The translations under genes were made by a program, and so were the position numbers. The notes below the pieces were generated by a model. The model saw only the letters and a program-made list of their open reading frames with translations. It searched no databases and had not been told where the DNA came from. DNA of 64,000 nucleotides from Planctomycetota bacterium (GTDB taxonomy: Bacteria > Planctomycetota > Phycisphaerae > UBA1845 > PWPN01): NCBI GenBank assembly GCA_029550525.1, contig JAKPHF010000078.1:124001-188000 (forward strand), given 5' to 3'. Below, piece by piece: positions 38,465 through 46,554 of this stretch (positions within the stretch are counted from its first letter, which is position 1; every line of letters starts with the position of its first letter).

Positions 38465-40828
38465 TCCCACCCGCTCGGCCAGTTGCTGGCGCACGGCCAT
38501 GATGAGTTCTTCCGGCTCGCCGCCCTTGGTGAGATAGGCGACCGCCCCGGCGGACAGCATGGACTCGGCTGTGCCGGACTCGCCGTACGCCGACAGACCG
38601 AGCACGATGGTGTCGGGGATCTCGCGGGCGATGATCCGCGTCGCCTCGATGCCGTTCATGACGGGCATGTTCAGATCCATGAGCACGACGTCGGGCTTGA
38701 GTTGCCGCGTGAGCTCGACGGCTTCGCGCCCGTCGCCCGCCTGGCCGACCACGCTCATGTCGGTCTGGCTCTCGAGCAGCATGACCAGCCCTTCCCGCAC
38801 GATGCGATGATCGTCGGCGACTACGATGCGGATCAATCCGCTGGGCAGCGTCGCCGAGGTCGCGTAGGCGGGTATCTCCGCCTGTGTCTCGAACACGACC
38901 TGCTCCTCGCGGGAAATCGAAATCTCCTCTTCGGGCACGATAAGCATCACCCGCGTGCCGCGTCCCGGCACGGAATCGATGTCGGTCTGGCCGCCCAACG
39001 CGATGAGCCGCTCGCGCAGGCGGAACAGCCCGATGCCCGGCCCGGAATCGTCGACCTGCGACGGACTGAAGCCGACGCCCTCGTCCTCCACGGCCACCAA
39101 AATCTCGTTGCGTTCACTTCGACTCAGTTCCACGCGAGCCCGACTCACTTTGGCGTGCTTGGAGATGTTGAACAACAGTTCGCGGACGCTTTCGAACAGC
39201 GTGGCCCGCAGCTCGATCGAGCGAGGTTCGGCATCCGGGCTCAGGTCCAGCGCGACGTCGAGTTGGAACTGCTCCTTGGCCCGACCCGCCAGCCACTCCA
39301 GCGCGGGAATCAACCCGTCCTCGTAGAGCACCGGCGGCCGAAGTTCGGTGGTCAGCGATCGGGCGGCCTGCAAGGCTTCGTCGAGCAAAGTGGCGGCTTT
39401 GCTGAGAGAATCCGCCCGGATTTCCGGCTTGCCCTGCTTGGCCAACTGCACCCGCATGCGGGCGGCGACCAGAATCTGCTGCAGATGATCGTGGATGACG
39501 CCGGCCAGCCGTTCGCGCTCGCGCCGCTCGGCATTGCCGATGTCCGCCGCCAGCCGGCGCAAACGATGTGTCTTATCCTCGAGCTCCTGCGTCCGTTGCA
39601 ACACGCGGCGTTCCAGCGTGGCGGCAAGCCCCCGCAGTTCCCGCTGGTTGCGACGCAACTTGTCCTCCATCTGCTTGCGGTCGTCGATGTTCAAGTTGAT
39701 CCCGACGAGACCGATGACATTTCCGACGCTGTCGCGTACGACCCGGCCACGGCTCAGCACGGCGTGATACCGGCCGTCCTGGCCGAGCAGATGCAACTCG
39801 GTATCCCAGTCACGCTGCGTCCTGGCCGCTTCATTCCAGGCCTGCCGGGTCGGCTCCACTTCCTCGGGACGCAGCCGCGTGAGCCACTTGCCGTCGCGTA
39901 CCTCCTCGAAGCTCATGCCCAGCAGATCGAGGAAGGACTGGCTGACGTGCTCGAGCTTCCCGTCCGTACCGCGCCACCAGACGCCATACGGCAAAGCCTC
40001 GCCCATGACGCGAAATCGTTGTTCGCTTTCTCGCAGGGCCTGCTCGGCCAGCTTGGTCTCGGTGATGTCCTGGCAAGTTCCGACCATGCGCACGGCCTGG
40101 CCGGACGAGTCATAGAAGATTCGGGCCCGGGCCGCCATCCATCGGTGCTGACCATCGGCGCGCCGCATCCGGTATTCGTACGCGAGTTCCTCGCGGCGCT
40201 CGCGAATGCCTGATTGGATGGTTTCCTGGATGTTTTGTCTGTCTTCGGGCAAGAGGCAGTTAAGCCAGGCCTGGCAGTTCCCTTCGAACTGCCCGGGTAA
40301 CAGGCCGTACAGTTCCTCCAGCTCTCGCGTCCAGACCACGCGCTGGGTGCGCATGTCCCAGTCGAACAATCCGACGCGACCGGCTCGCTGCGCCAGCGCC
40401 GTGCGTTCCTGCGAGGCTCGCAGCATTTCCTCGACCTGCTTGCCTTCCGTGATGTTCCGGAAGTACACGCACCAACCGGTGTCCCAGCAGCAGCAGACGC
40501 ACTTGTACCACGCCGCCCCGGGGCTCCTCCATTCCACCCCTTCCGGCTTCACCTGGCCGCGCACGAGACGAACCTTGCAAAGGCGAGGCGTGTCCGGCAG
40601 CACCTCGTGAGCTGATCGTCCCAGCAGGTCGGACACCGGGCGGCCGAGAATATCGGCCGCGTTGATGTTGGCATGGGTGCAGCGGTTCTGGTCATCGAAG
40701 CAGACCAACCCGTCTCCCAGGCACCCCAGCAGTTCCGACCATAAGATGTGGTCTTCCTGGTGGTCGGAGGCGGCTCCCGCGGGCGGAGTGTGTGGAACAG
40801 CGGAGGTATCGAGTTCGCGATTCATCAT
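38456..40828 (-). CDS. Multi-PAS hybrid histidine kinase with C-terminal receiver
   Basis: The protein has 790 residues. There are three PAS domains in tandem (about 30-125, 150-255, 270-390), the second and third ended by the PAC-like DITETK and NIDDRK. A NarX/HisKA_3 kinase core follows with phospho-acceptor His446 (RLAGVIHDHLQQILVA), then the HATPase (LLFNISKHAKVSRARVEL, VGFSPSQVDDSGPGIGLFRLRERL). Residues about 665-785 are a NarL-type receiver with Asp718 (VLMDLNMPVMNG) and Lys in YLTKGG. There is no transmembrane helix and no output HTH. The gene is antisense to the lyase 3' end. A stimulus-sensing role for the locus is inference. Confidence 0.9.
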   Translation of the reverse strand: MMNRELDTSAVPHTPPAGAASDHQEDHILWSELLGCLGDGLVCFDDQNRCTHANINAADILGRPVSDLLGRSAHEVLPDTPRLCKVRLVRGQVKPEGVEWRSPGAAWYKCVCCCWDTGWCVYFRNITEGKQVEEMLRASQERTALAQRAGRVGLFDWDMRTQRVVWTRELEELYGLLPGQFEGNCQAWLNCLLPEDRQNIQETIQSGIRERREELAYEYRMRRADGQHRWMAARARIFYDSSGQAVRMVGTCQDITETKLAEQALRESEQRFRVMGEALPYGVWWRGTDGKLEHVSQSFLDLLGMSFEEVRDGKWLTRLRPEEVEPTRQAWNEAARTQRDWDTELHLLGQDGRYHAVLSRGRVVRDSVGNVIGLVGINLNIDDRKQMEDKLRRNQRELRGLAATLERRVLQRTQELEDKTHRLRRLAADIGNAERRERERLAGVIHDHLQQILVAARMRVQLAKQGKPEIRADSLSKAATLLDEALQAARSLTTELRPPVLYEDGLIPALEWLAGRAKEQFQLDVALDLSPDAEPRSIELRATLFESVRELLFNISKHAKVSRARVELSRSERNEILVAVEDEGVGFSPSQVDDSGPGIGLFRLRERLIALGGQTDIDSVPGRGTRVMLIVPEEEISISREEQVVFETQAEIPAYATSATLPSGLIRIVVADDHRIVREGLVMLLESQTDMSVVGQAGDGREAVELTRQLKPDVVLMDLNMPVMNGIEATRIIAREIPDTIVLGLSAYGESGTAESMLSAGAVAYLTKGGEPEELIMAVRQQLAERVGSS

Positions 40829-41048
40829 GGACGGCAGACATCCCGCGTGCAGTGAAATGGGTCGCGCAGCCGGAGACGGCTGGCCCCGGTTCGCTGATGC
40901 AACACCTCTCGATTCTATTGCTCTGCCGGTTCCGCCGGACGCGTCGAAACCATCAGGAATATCCCGTAATCCCACTCGGCACTTGCGGAGCCACGATAAA
41001 AGGCGAGAACCCGACCGAAACGAATTCGGGCCGCCAGGTTGCCGCCAC

Positions 41049-41084
41049 GAAAAAAGAGCAGCCGAACCGTCGTCCGGCTGCCCT
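41049..41084 (-). terminator. Intrinsic terminator of the OprB-like porin gene
   Basis: GCAGCCG (41058-41064) and CGGCTGC (41075-41081) form the stem; on the minus strand it is followed by TCTTTTTTCG. It lies 33 bases beyond the stop. Confidence 0.85.
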
Positions 41085-41116
41085 TTCTATTTGCGTGGAT
41101 GGTTGTGAGAATCTGC

Positions 41117-42517
41117 CTACAGGGCCATCTGGACTCGCAGGCCGTACACGAGGGCGACGTCGTGCTCGCCGGTGCCGCCCGGGTTCACGATGACCTGCAG
41201 ATCGGGGCTGATATGCAGCCAGGGCGTAATCTGGATGTTGTAATAGGCCTCGATGCCCTGCTCCGAGTGGAACCAGTAGGGCATGTCGTTGCTGAGATCC
41301 GCGAAGTAGTAGCCGATCCCGAACGTATCGTGGTCGCGCGTGGAGATCACGCCCTTGCCGCCCACGCCAATGCTGTAGAAGTGAGCGATGGGATTGACTT
41401 GCTGACGGGCCCAGCCAAACCGACCGAACACGCCGATGCCCTGCGTGCGATCCTCGGCCTCTTGATAGAGGTACTGGTCGAAATTGTAGTACAGGCCGCA
41501 GTTGCTGTCGCTGCGCTCGTACGGCAGCAGTTTGGCAATCTTGCCGAAGAGCTTCGGACCGAGCAGGTTGTACAACGCCGGCCCGGTTTGCCGGAACGGT
41601 GAGATGGGCTGCAGGTGGTTGTAGTCCATGCAGCTTAGAAGCATGCCGATCCGCTGGTTGCCGTCGAGACCGAAGGGCTTGACGTGGGCGGACCACTCAT
41701 GCACCACCGACGTGTTGGTCTCGCCATGGAACGCGGTCTCGAAACCGGTGGTTTTCGCCCGTCCCTCCGCATCCACCACGGCCGTGGACGTGCTCAGCCA
41801 GTCGGTCAAGTTGAGCACGAAGCCCGCCCCCAAGGTGGTGTAGGGTGCGAAGGCACCGATGATTGGGTTGTTGCGGAATCCGAGGTTCATGAACTGCGTC
41901 CGCTCGTCGTTGGCGAACAAGTTGCGGTCGAAGGCGCGGGAACCGTCGAGCTTGCCGGCAATGAACACGAGCTTGCCGTCGAAGAACGACTGGAACAGGA
42001 TGTACTCGGAGAGCGTCATCATGCAGCCTTCGCCGAAGGCCGGCTTGAAGGCGTCGAGGTTCACCGGCAGAAGCGAGCCGACCTTGTTCTGGATGCCGTC
42101 GCCCCACTTGGTCTCGGCATTGAGCAGGATCGTACCGCCCTTCCACAGCCCCATCTTCGCCGTGTCGAGCGTCAGCGTGTAGTCGGTCGAGCCGGAGTAG
42201 CGGAACGCGTTTTTGGTCGAGACGCCACCGTGCGCGTTGCCCTGCATGATCTGCGTCACACCGACGTCCAGCGTGATGCCGATGTCAGCCAAGTCGTCAC
42301 GGAGCCCGCCCCAATCGCCGGTCAACGTACTGCGCGTCCACAAGTCGCCGCCATATCGCCGTGCCGGCGGAGCAGACTCCGTTTCGGCGGTCGTCTCCTG
42401 GGCGACAGCCGTCTCCGTGGCGGCATCCGCCGGAGGAGCGGTCTGCTCGTTATTGTCCTGTGCCAGCACGGCCGATGTGCCGGTCAGCAATAGTAGAATG
42501 GCGAGGCTTCGGACCAT
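41117..42517 (-). CDS. Carbohydrate-selective porin, OprB family
   Basis: The protein has 466 residues. The start at 42517 is supported by AAAGGAG 8 bases upstream and by a Sec signal (SLAILLLLTGTSAVLAQ). A Thr/Ala/Glu/Pro-rich linker covers about residues 22-50. The OprB barrel is recognised by DLWTRSTLTGDWGGLRDDLADIGITLDVGVTQI, FFDGKLVFIAGKLDG, YTTLGAGF, VGVFGRFGWARQQ-type strands and the end LQVIVNPGGTGEHDVALVYGLRVQMAL. OprB porins let monosaccharides and oligosaccharides through the outer membrane. The gene shares its direction with RraA and GH105, but a 605-base spacer separates it, so it may have its own promoter. It takes the place of SusC/SusD-type import here. Confidence 0.9.
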   Translation of the reverse strand: MVRSLAILLLLTGTSAVLAQDNNEQTAPPADAATETAVAQETTAETESAPPARRYGGDLWTRSTLTGDWGGLRDDLADIGITLDVGVTQIMQGNAHGGVSTKNAFRYSGSTDYTLTLDTAKMGLWKGGTILLNAETKWGDGIQNKVGSLLPVNLDAFKPAFGEGCMMTLSEYILFQSFFDGKLVFIAGKLDGSRAFDRNLFANDERTQFMNLGFRNNPIIGAFAPYTTLGAGFVLNLTDWLSTSTAVVDAEGRAKTTGFETAFHGETNTSVVHEWSAHVKPFGLDGNQRIGMLLSCMDYNHLQPISPFRQTGPALYNLLGPKLFGKIAKLLPYERSDSNCGLYYNFDQYLYQEAEDRTQGIGVFGRFGWARQQVNPIAHFYSIGVGGKGVISTRDHDTFGIGYYFADLSNDMPYWFHSEQGIEAYYNIQITPWLHISPDLQVIVNPGGTGEHDVALVYGLRVQMAL

Positions 42518-43121
42518 CAGTGCGACTCCTTTCTTCCCGATGTGTTTGGCTAGTTGTCCCTTTTGAACCTGCGCGCATGAACGACACATATTTGACACTG
42601 AATCTGTCGCCCATCCGCCTGAGGTTGCTTCCCGACTGACGAAAACTCGCTGATCCCGAGAACGACCGCGCTGCCGTCCCGGACCCGCACCATTGTGTCG
42701 CACTTGAAATGCAAAAGCAAGACGCTATTTCGCAAAGACTTAGGGGTGCTGGTCGTGATTCCGTCCTGACATCGAGACGATAACCCGCCCTGATGGACGG
42801 ACATTCGTCGCACCAAGTCACCTCGCTCCGAGGAACGAGCGTCTCGCCCGCCTCCCCCCATACCAACTCAGCCACCAGCCCCGAGAAAATCGCGTACTCC
42901 GTGCGACCAATCAGCAAAAATCTGCGCAATCTGCGGACATCCTTTTCACATCTCGACATCTTTTTGTCCGTAGATTGCGCAGATGGTCGCAGATTTGGAG
43001 AGCGCGCGGGCGGACGTTTTGTGGATGCTGTGCTGGTCGGAGAACGAGTACATCGTCCTCAGGCGGGCAGGATGCCCACCCCCCAGTGCGCGTCGGTGAA
43101 TTCAGGTGGGCAGGATGCCCC
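42518..43121. other. Intergenic region with nested repeats upstream of the porin
   Basis: These 604 bases carry no convincing gene. They contain a long inverted repeat (42919-42984) and two GGGCAGGATGCCC palindromes (about 43060-43080 and 43103-43123). The promoter of the porin gene should lie in 42540-42700, but I could not choose hexamers. Confidence 0.6.
42919..42984. repeat. Inverted repeat CTGCGCAATCTGCGGACA ... TGTCCGTAGATTGCGCAG
   Basis: Arms of about 18 bases with one mismatch are separated by about 25 bases. The pair is a stem-loop in RNA. The unit looks like the dispersed TCTGCGGA-type elements found between planctomycete genes; that comparison rests on memory. Confidence 0.8.
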
Positions 43122-43123
43122 TC
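43060..43123. repeat. Two GGGCAGGATGCCC palindromic units at the RraA 3' end
   Basis: GCGGGCAGGATGCCCACC and GTGGGCAGGATGCCCCTC are direct copies 43 bases apart. On the minus strand the second begins at the RraA stop codon (TGAGGGGCATCCTGCCC). Confidence 0.75.
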
Positions 43124-43787
43124 AGAGGATGCCGTACTTCTTGAAGGCGTCGGTGCTGGACATGCCGTTCTCGATTTCCTTGCGAACGAGCTTTTCGCCA
43201 CGGGCTTTCTCCAACGCCCGCTCGATGACCTCGGCTTCGTGCTTCTTGGGGATGACCACCACGCCGTCGAGGTCGGCAAAGATGAGGTCGCCCGGTTCGA
43301 TCCAGGTGCCCTCGATCTCGATCGGACAGCGGTAATCGACCACGCCCATGCGGACGGACGAGTCCTGGGCAAACCGGCCGCGAGAGAACACCGGCCAGTT
43401 CTGCTCAAGCACCCGGGGCGTGTCGCGATGGTAGCCGTTGACGACCGCGCCGAGGGCGCCACGCATACGCGACGTGGCGGTCAGGATCTCGCCCCAGTAG
43501 GCGCAGCGCATGGTCCCGCCGGTGGTCACGTAGATCTCGCCCGGCTGGAGTTGGTCGAGAGCCTCGGTCAGCAGGCCGAAGGGTTTCTTCTGTGGGCCGT
43601 AGCAGTCGGCCACGAGAGCGGGCATGGCCCGGCCGGCCAGCTTGTCCGACTCGCGAATGGGCTGAATCTGCGGCGGCAGGAACTGATGATAGCAGCCCAA
43701 GCCGTCGAGAATGTCGCCGACGACCGGCGTGTAGAGGACCTCGCGCATCAACGCGAACAACTCAGTGTCGTTTTTCCATTCGGGCAT
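43122..43787 (-). CDS. RraA-family aldolase-like protein (4-hydroxy-4-methyl-2-oxoglutarate aldolase fold)
   Basis: A 221-residue cytoplasmic protein. Family blocks are VVGDILDGLG, LAGRAMPALVADCYGP, PGEIYVTTGGTMRCAYWGEILTATSRMRGALGAVVNGYHRDTP (with the metal-binding and catalytic Arg-Asp) and EPGDLIFADLDGVVVIPKKHEAEVIERALEKARGE. Members include HMG/CHA aldolases, oxaloacetate decarboxylases and the RNase E regulator RraA; here sugar-acid chemistry is likelier given the neighbours. It follows GH105 by 71 bases and should be in its operon. A pyruvate-yielding aldol cleavage of a 2-keto-3-deoxy acid is possible but unproven. Confidence 0.82.
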   Translation of the reverse strand: MPEWKNDTELFALMREVLYTPVVGDILDGLGCYHQFLPPQIQPIRESDKLAGRAMPALVADCYGPQKKPFGLLTEALDQLQPGEIYVTTGGTMRCAYWGEILTATSRMRGALGAVVNGYHRDTPRVLEQNWPVFSRGRFAQDSSVRMGVVDYRCPIEIEGTWIEPGDLIFADLDGVVVIPKKHEAEVIERALEKARGEKLVRKEIENGMSSTDAFKKYGIL

Positions 43788-43839
43788 GATGCTCTCGTTT
43801 GTCGTTCGTAATCTTCAGGTCACACTCGCAAAAAGGCTA

Positions 43840-43867
43840 CTTCATCATTCGGGCTTCGTCATTCGTG
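43840..43867. repeat. CGAATGACGAA element overlapping the GH105 stop codon
   Basis: On the minus strand the GH105 end reads GCACGAATGACGAAGCCC and then GAATGATGAAG. The repeat unit itself supplies the TGA stop codon. Confidence 0.75.
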
Positions 43868-44989
43868 CAGCGAAGCCGCCGCCAGAAGGAACGCGCCCGT
43901 CCCCCACGTGTAGGTCCCCTTGGCCTTCTCGGCGTAGACCTCGAGCGGCTGAGGCATGGTGCCACCCGAGACGTCGAAGACACGGCCGTCGGCGTCGACC
44001 TTCTTGGCCAGAGCGGCCCACGTGCGCGGGATCACGCCGCGATCGGCGGGACGGTAAATCCCCAGACGATCAGCATCGATCAAGCTGCCGAGGATCATGG
44101 CCGTGGCCGACGTCTCGAGGTACGTCTCGGGATGATCGAGCACGGTGTGCCACATATGAGACTCTTTATCTTGCACGGCAAGCAGGCCGTCCATGAGCCG
44201 GCGGAAATCCGCGAGAAGCTCGGCGTATTCCGGCGAGCGCCGCGGCAGGTGCTCGAGAACCTTGACGTAACTCATGGCCACCCAGCCGTTGCCGCGGCCC
44301 CAAAGCACGCCCTTCCGCTCGCCGCTGACCTCATCGTACATGTGCCAGAACAGGCCGTTCGCTTCCTGCGTGTGCGACTGGTAAATGTTGAGCTGGCGGA
44401 CGGCCTCCTCGAGATACCGCGGATCGCCCGTCACCTTGGTCAGATGGGCGAACGGTGGGCCGACCATATAAAGCGTGTCCACCCAGAGTTCCTTGTTGTC
44501 GCGCCAATGGCCCAGGCCGCCGTCGCGGGTTCGCGTGGCGTCGTTCATGATGAACGCGGCAATCTGTCGCGTCATGTCGAGGTAAGCCTCATCCCCCGTG
44601 CGCTCGTACAGGAGCATGACGGGATAACCCGGCCCCCATCGGCCGCAATAGCCCTTGAGCTGGTCGTTGGGGCTACCCGCCAGCAGTTCGGCCAGACCCT
44701 GCTTCCGCCAATGATCGGCCCATTGCTTGACGAAGTCGATGTATCGCGGCTCGTCGAGCACCATGCCCGCCCGCATCATGCCGGCCATGAGCACGCCCTC
44801 GCCCCAATCGAACGGCGGCGGCTCGGGGAAGTCTTGGAGAACACGGTCGGCGACGCGTCGCATGGCCTGCTCGGGCGACGGCTGCACGCCGGCCCACGGC
44901 CGGTCCGGACCACAGCCGCCCAGTGCAGCAACAAGCAGCGATATCGCCGCAGACAAGATCATTTTGGGATGAGCAAGCGGATACCGCAT
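43859..44989 (-). CDS. Unsaturated uronyl hydrolase-like lipoprotein, glycoside hydrolase family 105 (YteR-like)
   Basis: The protein has 376 residues. Residues 1-26 are a lipoprotein signal (LLVAALGGCG lipobox). The mature alpha/alpha-barrel shows GH88/GH105 motifs: PPFDWGEGVLMAGMMRAG with Asp61, GRWGPGYPVMLLYERTGD, DNKELWVDTLYMVGPPFAHL with the catalytic Asp171, GLFWHMYDE, GVLWGRGNGWVAMSYVKVLEHLP and ETSATAMILG. The family hydrates the 4,5-double bond left by polysaccharide lyases and releases 4-deoxy-hexulose uronate. Lipid anchoring puts the reaction in the periplasm or at the outer membrane. A TTGACA promoter and an operator precede the gene. It is divergent from DUF4861. Confidence 0.92.
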   Translation of the reverse strand: MRYPLAHPKMILSAAISLLVAALGGCGPDRPWAGVQPSPEQAMRRVADRVLQDFPEPPPFDWGEGVLMAGMMRAGMVLDEPRYIDFVKQWADHWRKQGLAELLAGSPNDQLKGYCGRWGPGYPVMLLYERTGDEAYLDMTRQIAAFIMNDATRTRDGGLGHWRDNKELWVDTLYMVGPPFAHLTKVTGDPRYLEEAVRQLNIYQSHTQEANGLFWHMYDEVSGERKGVLWGRGNGWVAMSYVKVLEHLPRRSPEYAELLADFRRLMDGLLAVQDKESHMWHTVLDHPETYLETSATAMILGSLIDADRLGIYRPADRGVIPRTWAALAKKVDADGRVFDVSGGTMPQPLEVYAEKAKGTYTWGTGAFLLAAASLHE

Positions 44990-45009
44990 GAGACTGGCTC
45001 CAAAACGCT

Positions 45010-45023
45010 CTAAATAGTTTTAA
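45010..45023. promoter_or_regulatory. Palindromic operator CTAAATAGTTTTAA, GH105/DUF4861 site
   Basis: Fourth copy of the operator, 20 bases before the GH105 start and 222 bases before DUF4861. Further half-site-like sequence (CAAAACG) is adjacent at 45001-45007. It lies downstream of the GH105 transcription start, as at 28563. Confidence 0.62.
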
Positions 45024-45053
45024 TGGGGCGATAATTCGCTAAGCCCACGCGGG

Positions 45054-45083
45054 AGCATAACTTAAGCTCGCATGGCCTGTCAA
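45054..45083 (-). promoter_or_regulatory. Promoter of the GH105 operon
   Basis: On the minus strand TTGACA (45083-45078) is followed after 18 bases by TATGCT (45059-45054). Transcription should begin near 45047; the operator is then at about +24 to +37. Confidence 0.65.
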
Positions 45084-45120
45084 ACCTGGTCGCGCGCGGG
45101 CAAGACGAAGCCGAGTTGCA

Positions 45121-45149
45121 TTGCTCTGCTCGCACAAGCCCTTTATCAT
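45121..45149 (+). promoter_or_regulatory. Candidate promoter of the DUF4861 operon
   Basis: TTGCTC (45121-45126) and TATCAT (45144-45149) are 17 bases apart, 97 bases before the DUF4861 start. Other choices are possible. Confidence 0.35.
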
Positions 45150-45245
45150 GCAGCTCCGCGGCGGGCGTATCGACACGCCGCTCGAGATCAGGCGACGCCA
45201 CTCCATCCCGTGGAAACCCGCCGCGACCCGCAACGGAGAACACCG

Positions 45246-46412
45246 ATGCCCAAGCGATGGTTTACCGTTCTGACGACTACAAGCTTGCTGACCATTGCGG
45301 GAGGCGCGACGGCCGCCTCGCCGGTCATTCGCGTCACCAACCCGACCGATCAGGCCTGGACCGAAGCGCCAGTGGTCGTGCCGTGGACCAAGGCGATGGA
45401 GCGTGCGTGGCAGGCAGGCCGTCGCGTACTGGCCGGTCCCGAACCAATCGCGTTTCAACGTGACGACCTCGACGGTGATGGGCGGATTGACGAACTGGTC
45501 TTCCTTGCGAAGCTCGGTCCGCGCGAGACGCGAGAGTGGCGGCTCACGGATCAGGGCACGACCCCGGCCGTCCCGCCGCGTGCCCATGCGTTGATGTCGC
45601 TCAAGGGCTTCGACGGTCCGGCCTGGGAATCCGACGTGACCGCCTATCGCATCTATTGGAACGCGGACAACGCGATGGACATTTTCGGCAAGACCCGCCC
45701 CCGCCTCTCGCTGGACGGCTGGGCCACGCCGGGCGTGCCGCACAACGTCGAAAACGAGTATGGACTGGACGTGCTGAAGGTCGGCCGAGCCTTCGGAATC
45801 GGCGGCTTCGCGGGCTGGTTCGACGGCCGCGTGGAGAAGGTGTCGAACGTCATGAAAACGCATCACATCCGCGCCGACGGGCCGATCCGCGCCGTGGTCG
45901 AGCTCGAGTACGTCTACTGGCAGCCCGGGCCTATCCCCGACCTGAGCCGGGAGGCAATTACCTCCAAGGACGCTCCGCACTACGACCTGGTGGTCCGCAT
46001 GAGCATCTTCGCCGGCCAGCGCTGGGGCGAGGCCGACATCACCATCCGCCCGCTGGGCGACTCGCCCATGCCTGAGATCGTGACCGGTCTGCCTCGGCAC
46101 GAGAACACGGAGCTGATCCGCGATGAGAAGGCGGGCGTGCTGGGCCGTTGGGGCAGACAGGCGCTCGGCGACTACGATGCCCCCGCAGCGGGCGATCTCG
46201 GCCTGGGCGTGATCGTCGATCCGCAAACGGTCGTCGCATACGGCGAGGACGATTTCAACACGTACGTGCGGCTGCGACCGGCAGACGGCCGCGTCCGCTA
46301 TCGCTATCACGGCAGTTGGTTCAAAGAGCCCGGGGCAGCAAAATCGACGGCCGAGTACGAGCGCATGCTCCGTGACGTCGCCGCCCTGCGGCCGATAGTT
46401 GAGATCCAATGA
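45246..46412 (+). CDS. Secreted DUF4861 protein
   Basis: The protein has 388 residues starting at ATG 45246, with GGAGA 7 bases upstream. A Sec signal covers about residues 1-24. The remaining protein is beta-rich: PVIRVTNPTDQAWTEAPVVVPW, FQRDDLDGDGRIDELVFLAKL, GWATPGVPHNVENEYGLDVLKVGRAFGIGGFAGW, LGLGVIVDPQTVVAYGEDD. These match DUF4861, a family that occurs in pectin and uronide utilisation loci, including beside GH105, but without a demonstrated reaction. It begins a rightward operon with the KduI/IolB isomerase and the TRAP transporter. A tandem-repeat block follows its stop directly. Confidence 0.82.
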   Translation: MPKRWFTVLTTTSLLTIAGGATAASPVIRVTNPTDQAWTEAPVVVPWTKAMERAWQAGRRVLAGPEPIAFQRDDLDGDGRIDELVFLAKLGPRETREWRLTDQGTTPAVPPRAHALMSLKGFDGPAWESDVTAYRIYWNADNAMDIFGKTRPRLSLDGWATPGVPHNVENEYGLDVLKVGRAFGIGGFAGWFDGRVEKVSNVMKTHHIRADGPIRAVVELEYVYWQPGPIPDLSREAITSKDAPHYDLVVRMSIFAGQRWGEADITIRPLGDSPMPEIVTGLPRHENTELIRDEKAGVLGRWGRQALGDYDAPAAGDLGLGVIVDPQTVVAYGEDDFNTYVRLRPADGRVRYRYHGSWFKEPGAAKSTAEYERMLRDVAALRPIVEIQ

Positions 46413-46517
46413 AGCTGTAAGCTATGAGCTTTGAGCTGTGAGCCGGACGCACGCATGAGCGTTTGATTTCGTCATTCGGATTTCCTTCGTCATTCTGCTT
46501 TCGTCATTCGTCATTCG
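46413..46517. repeat. Tandem-repeat spacer after DUF4861
   Basis: AGCTGTAAGCTATGAGCTTTGAGCTGTGAG-type units begin right after the stop. From about 46464 inverted copies of CGAATGACGAA (TTCGTCATTCG) follow to about 46517, before the KduI/IolB-like start. The block has stops in several frames. Confidence 0.8.
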
Positions 46518-46554
46518 CAGGCCCAGCAGGCCTGCGCATTACCGACAGGAGACA

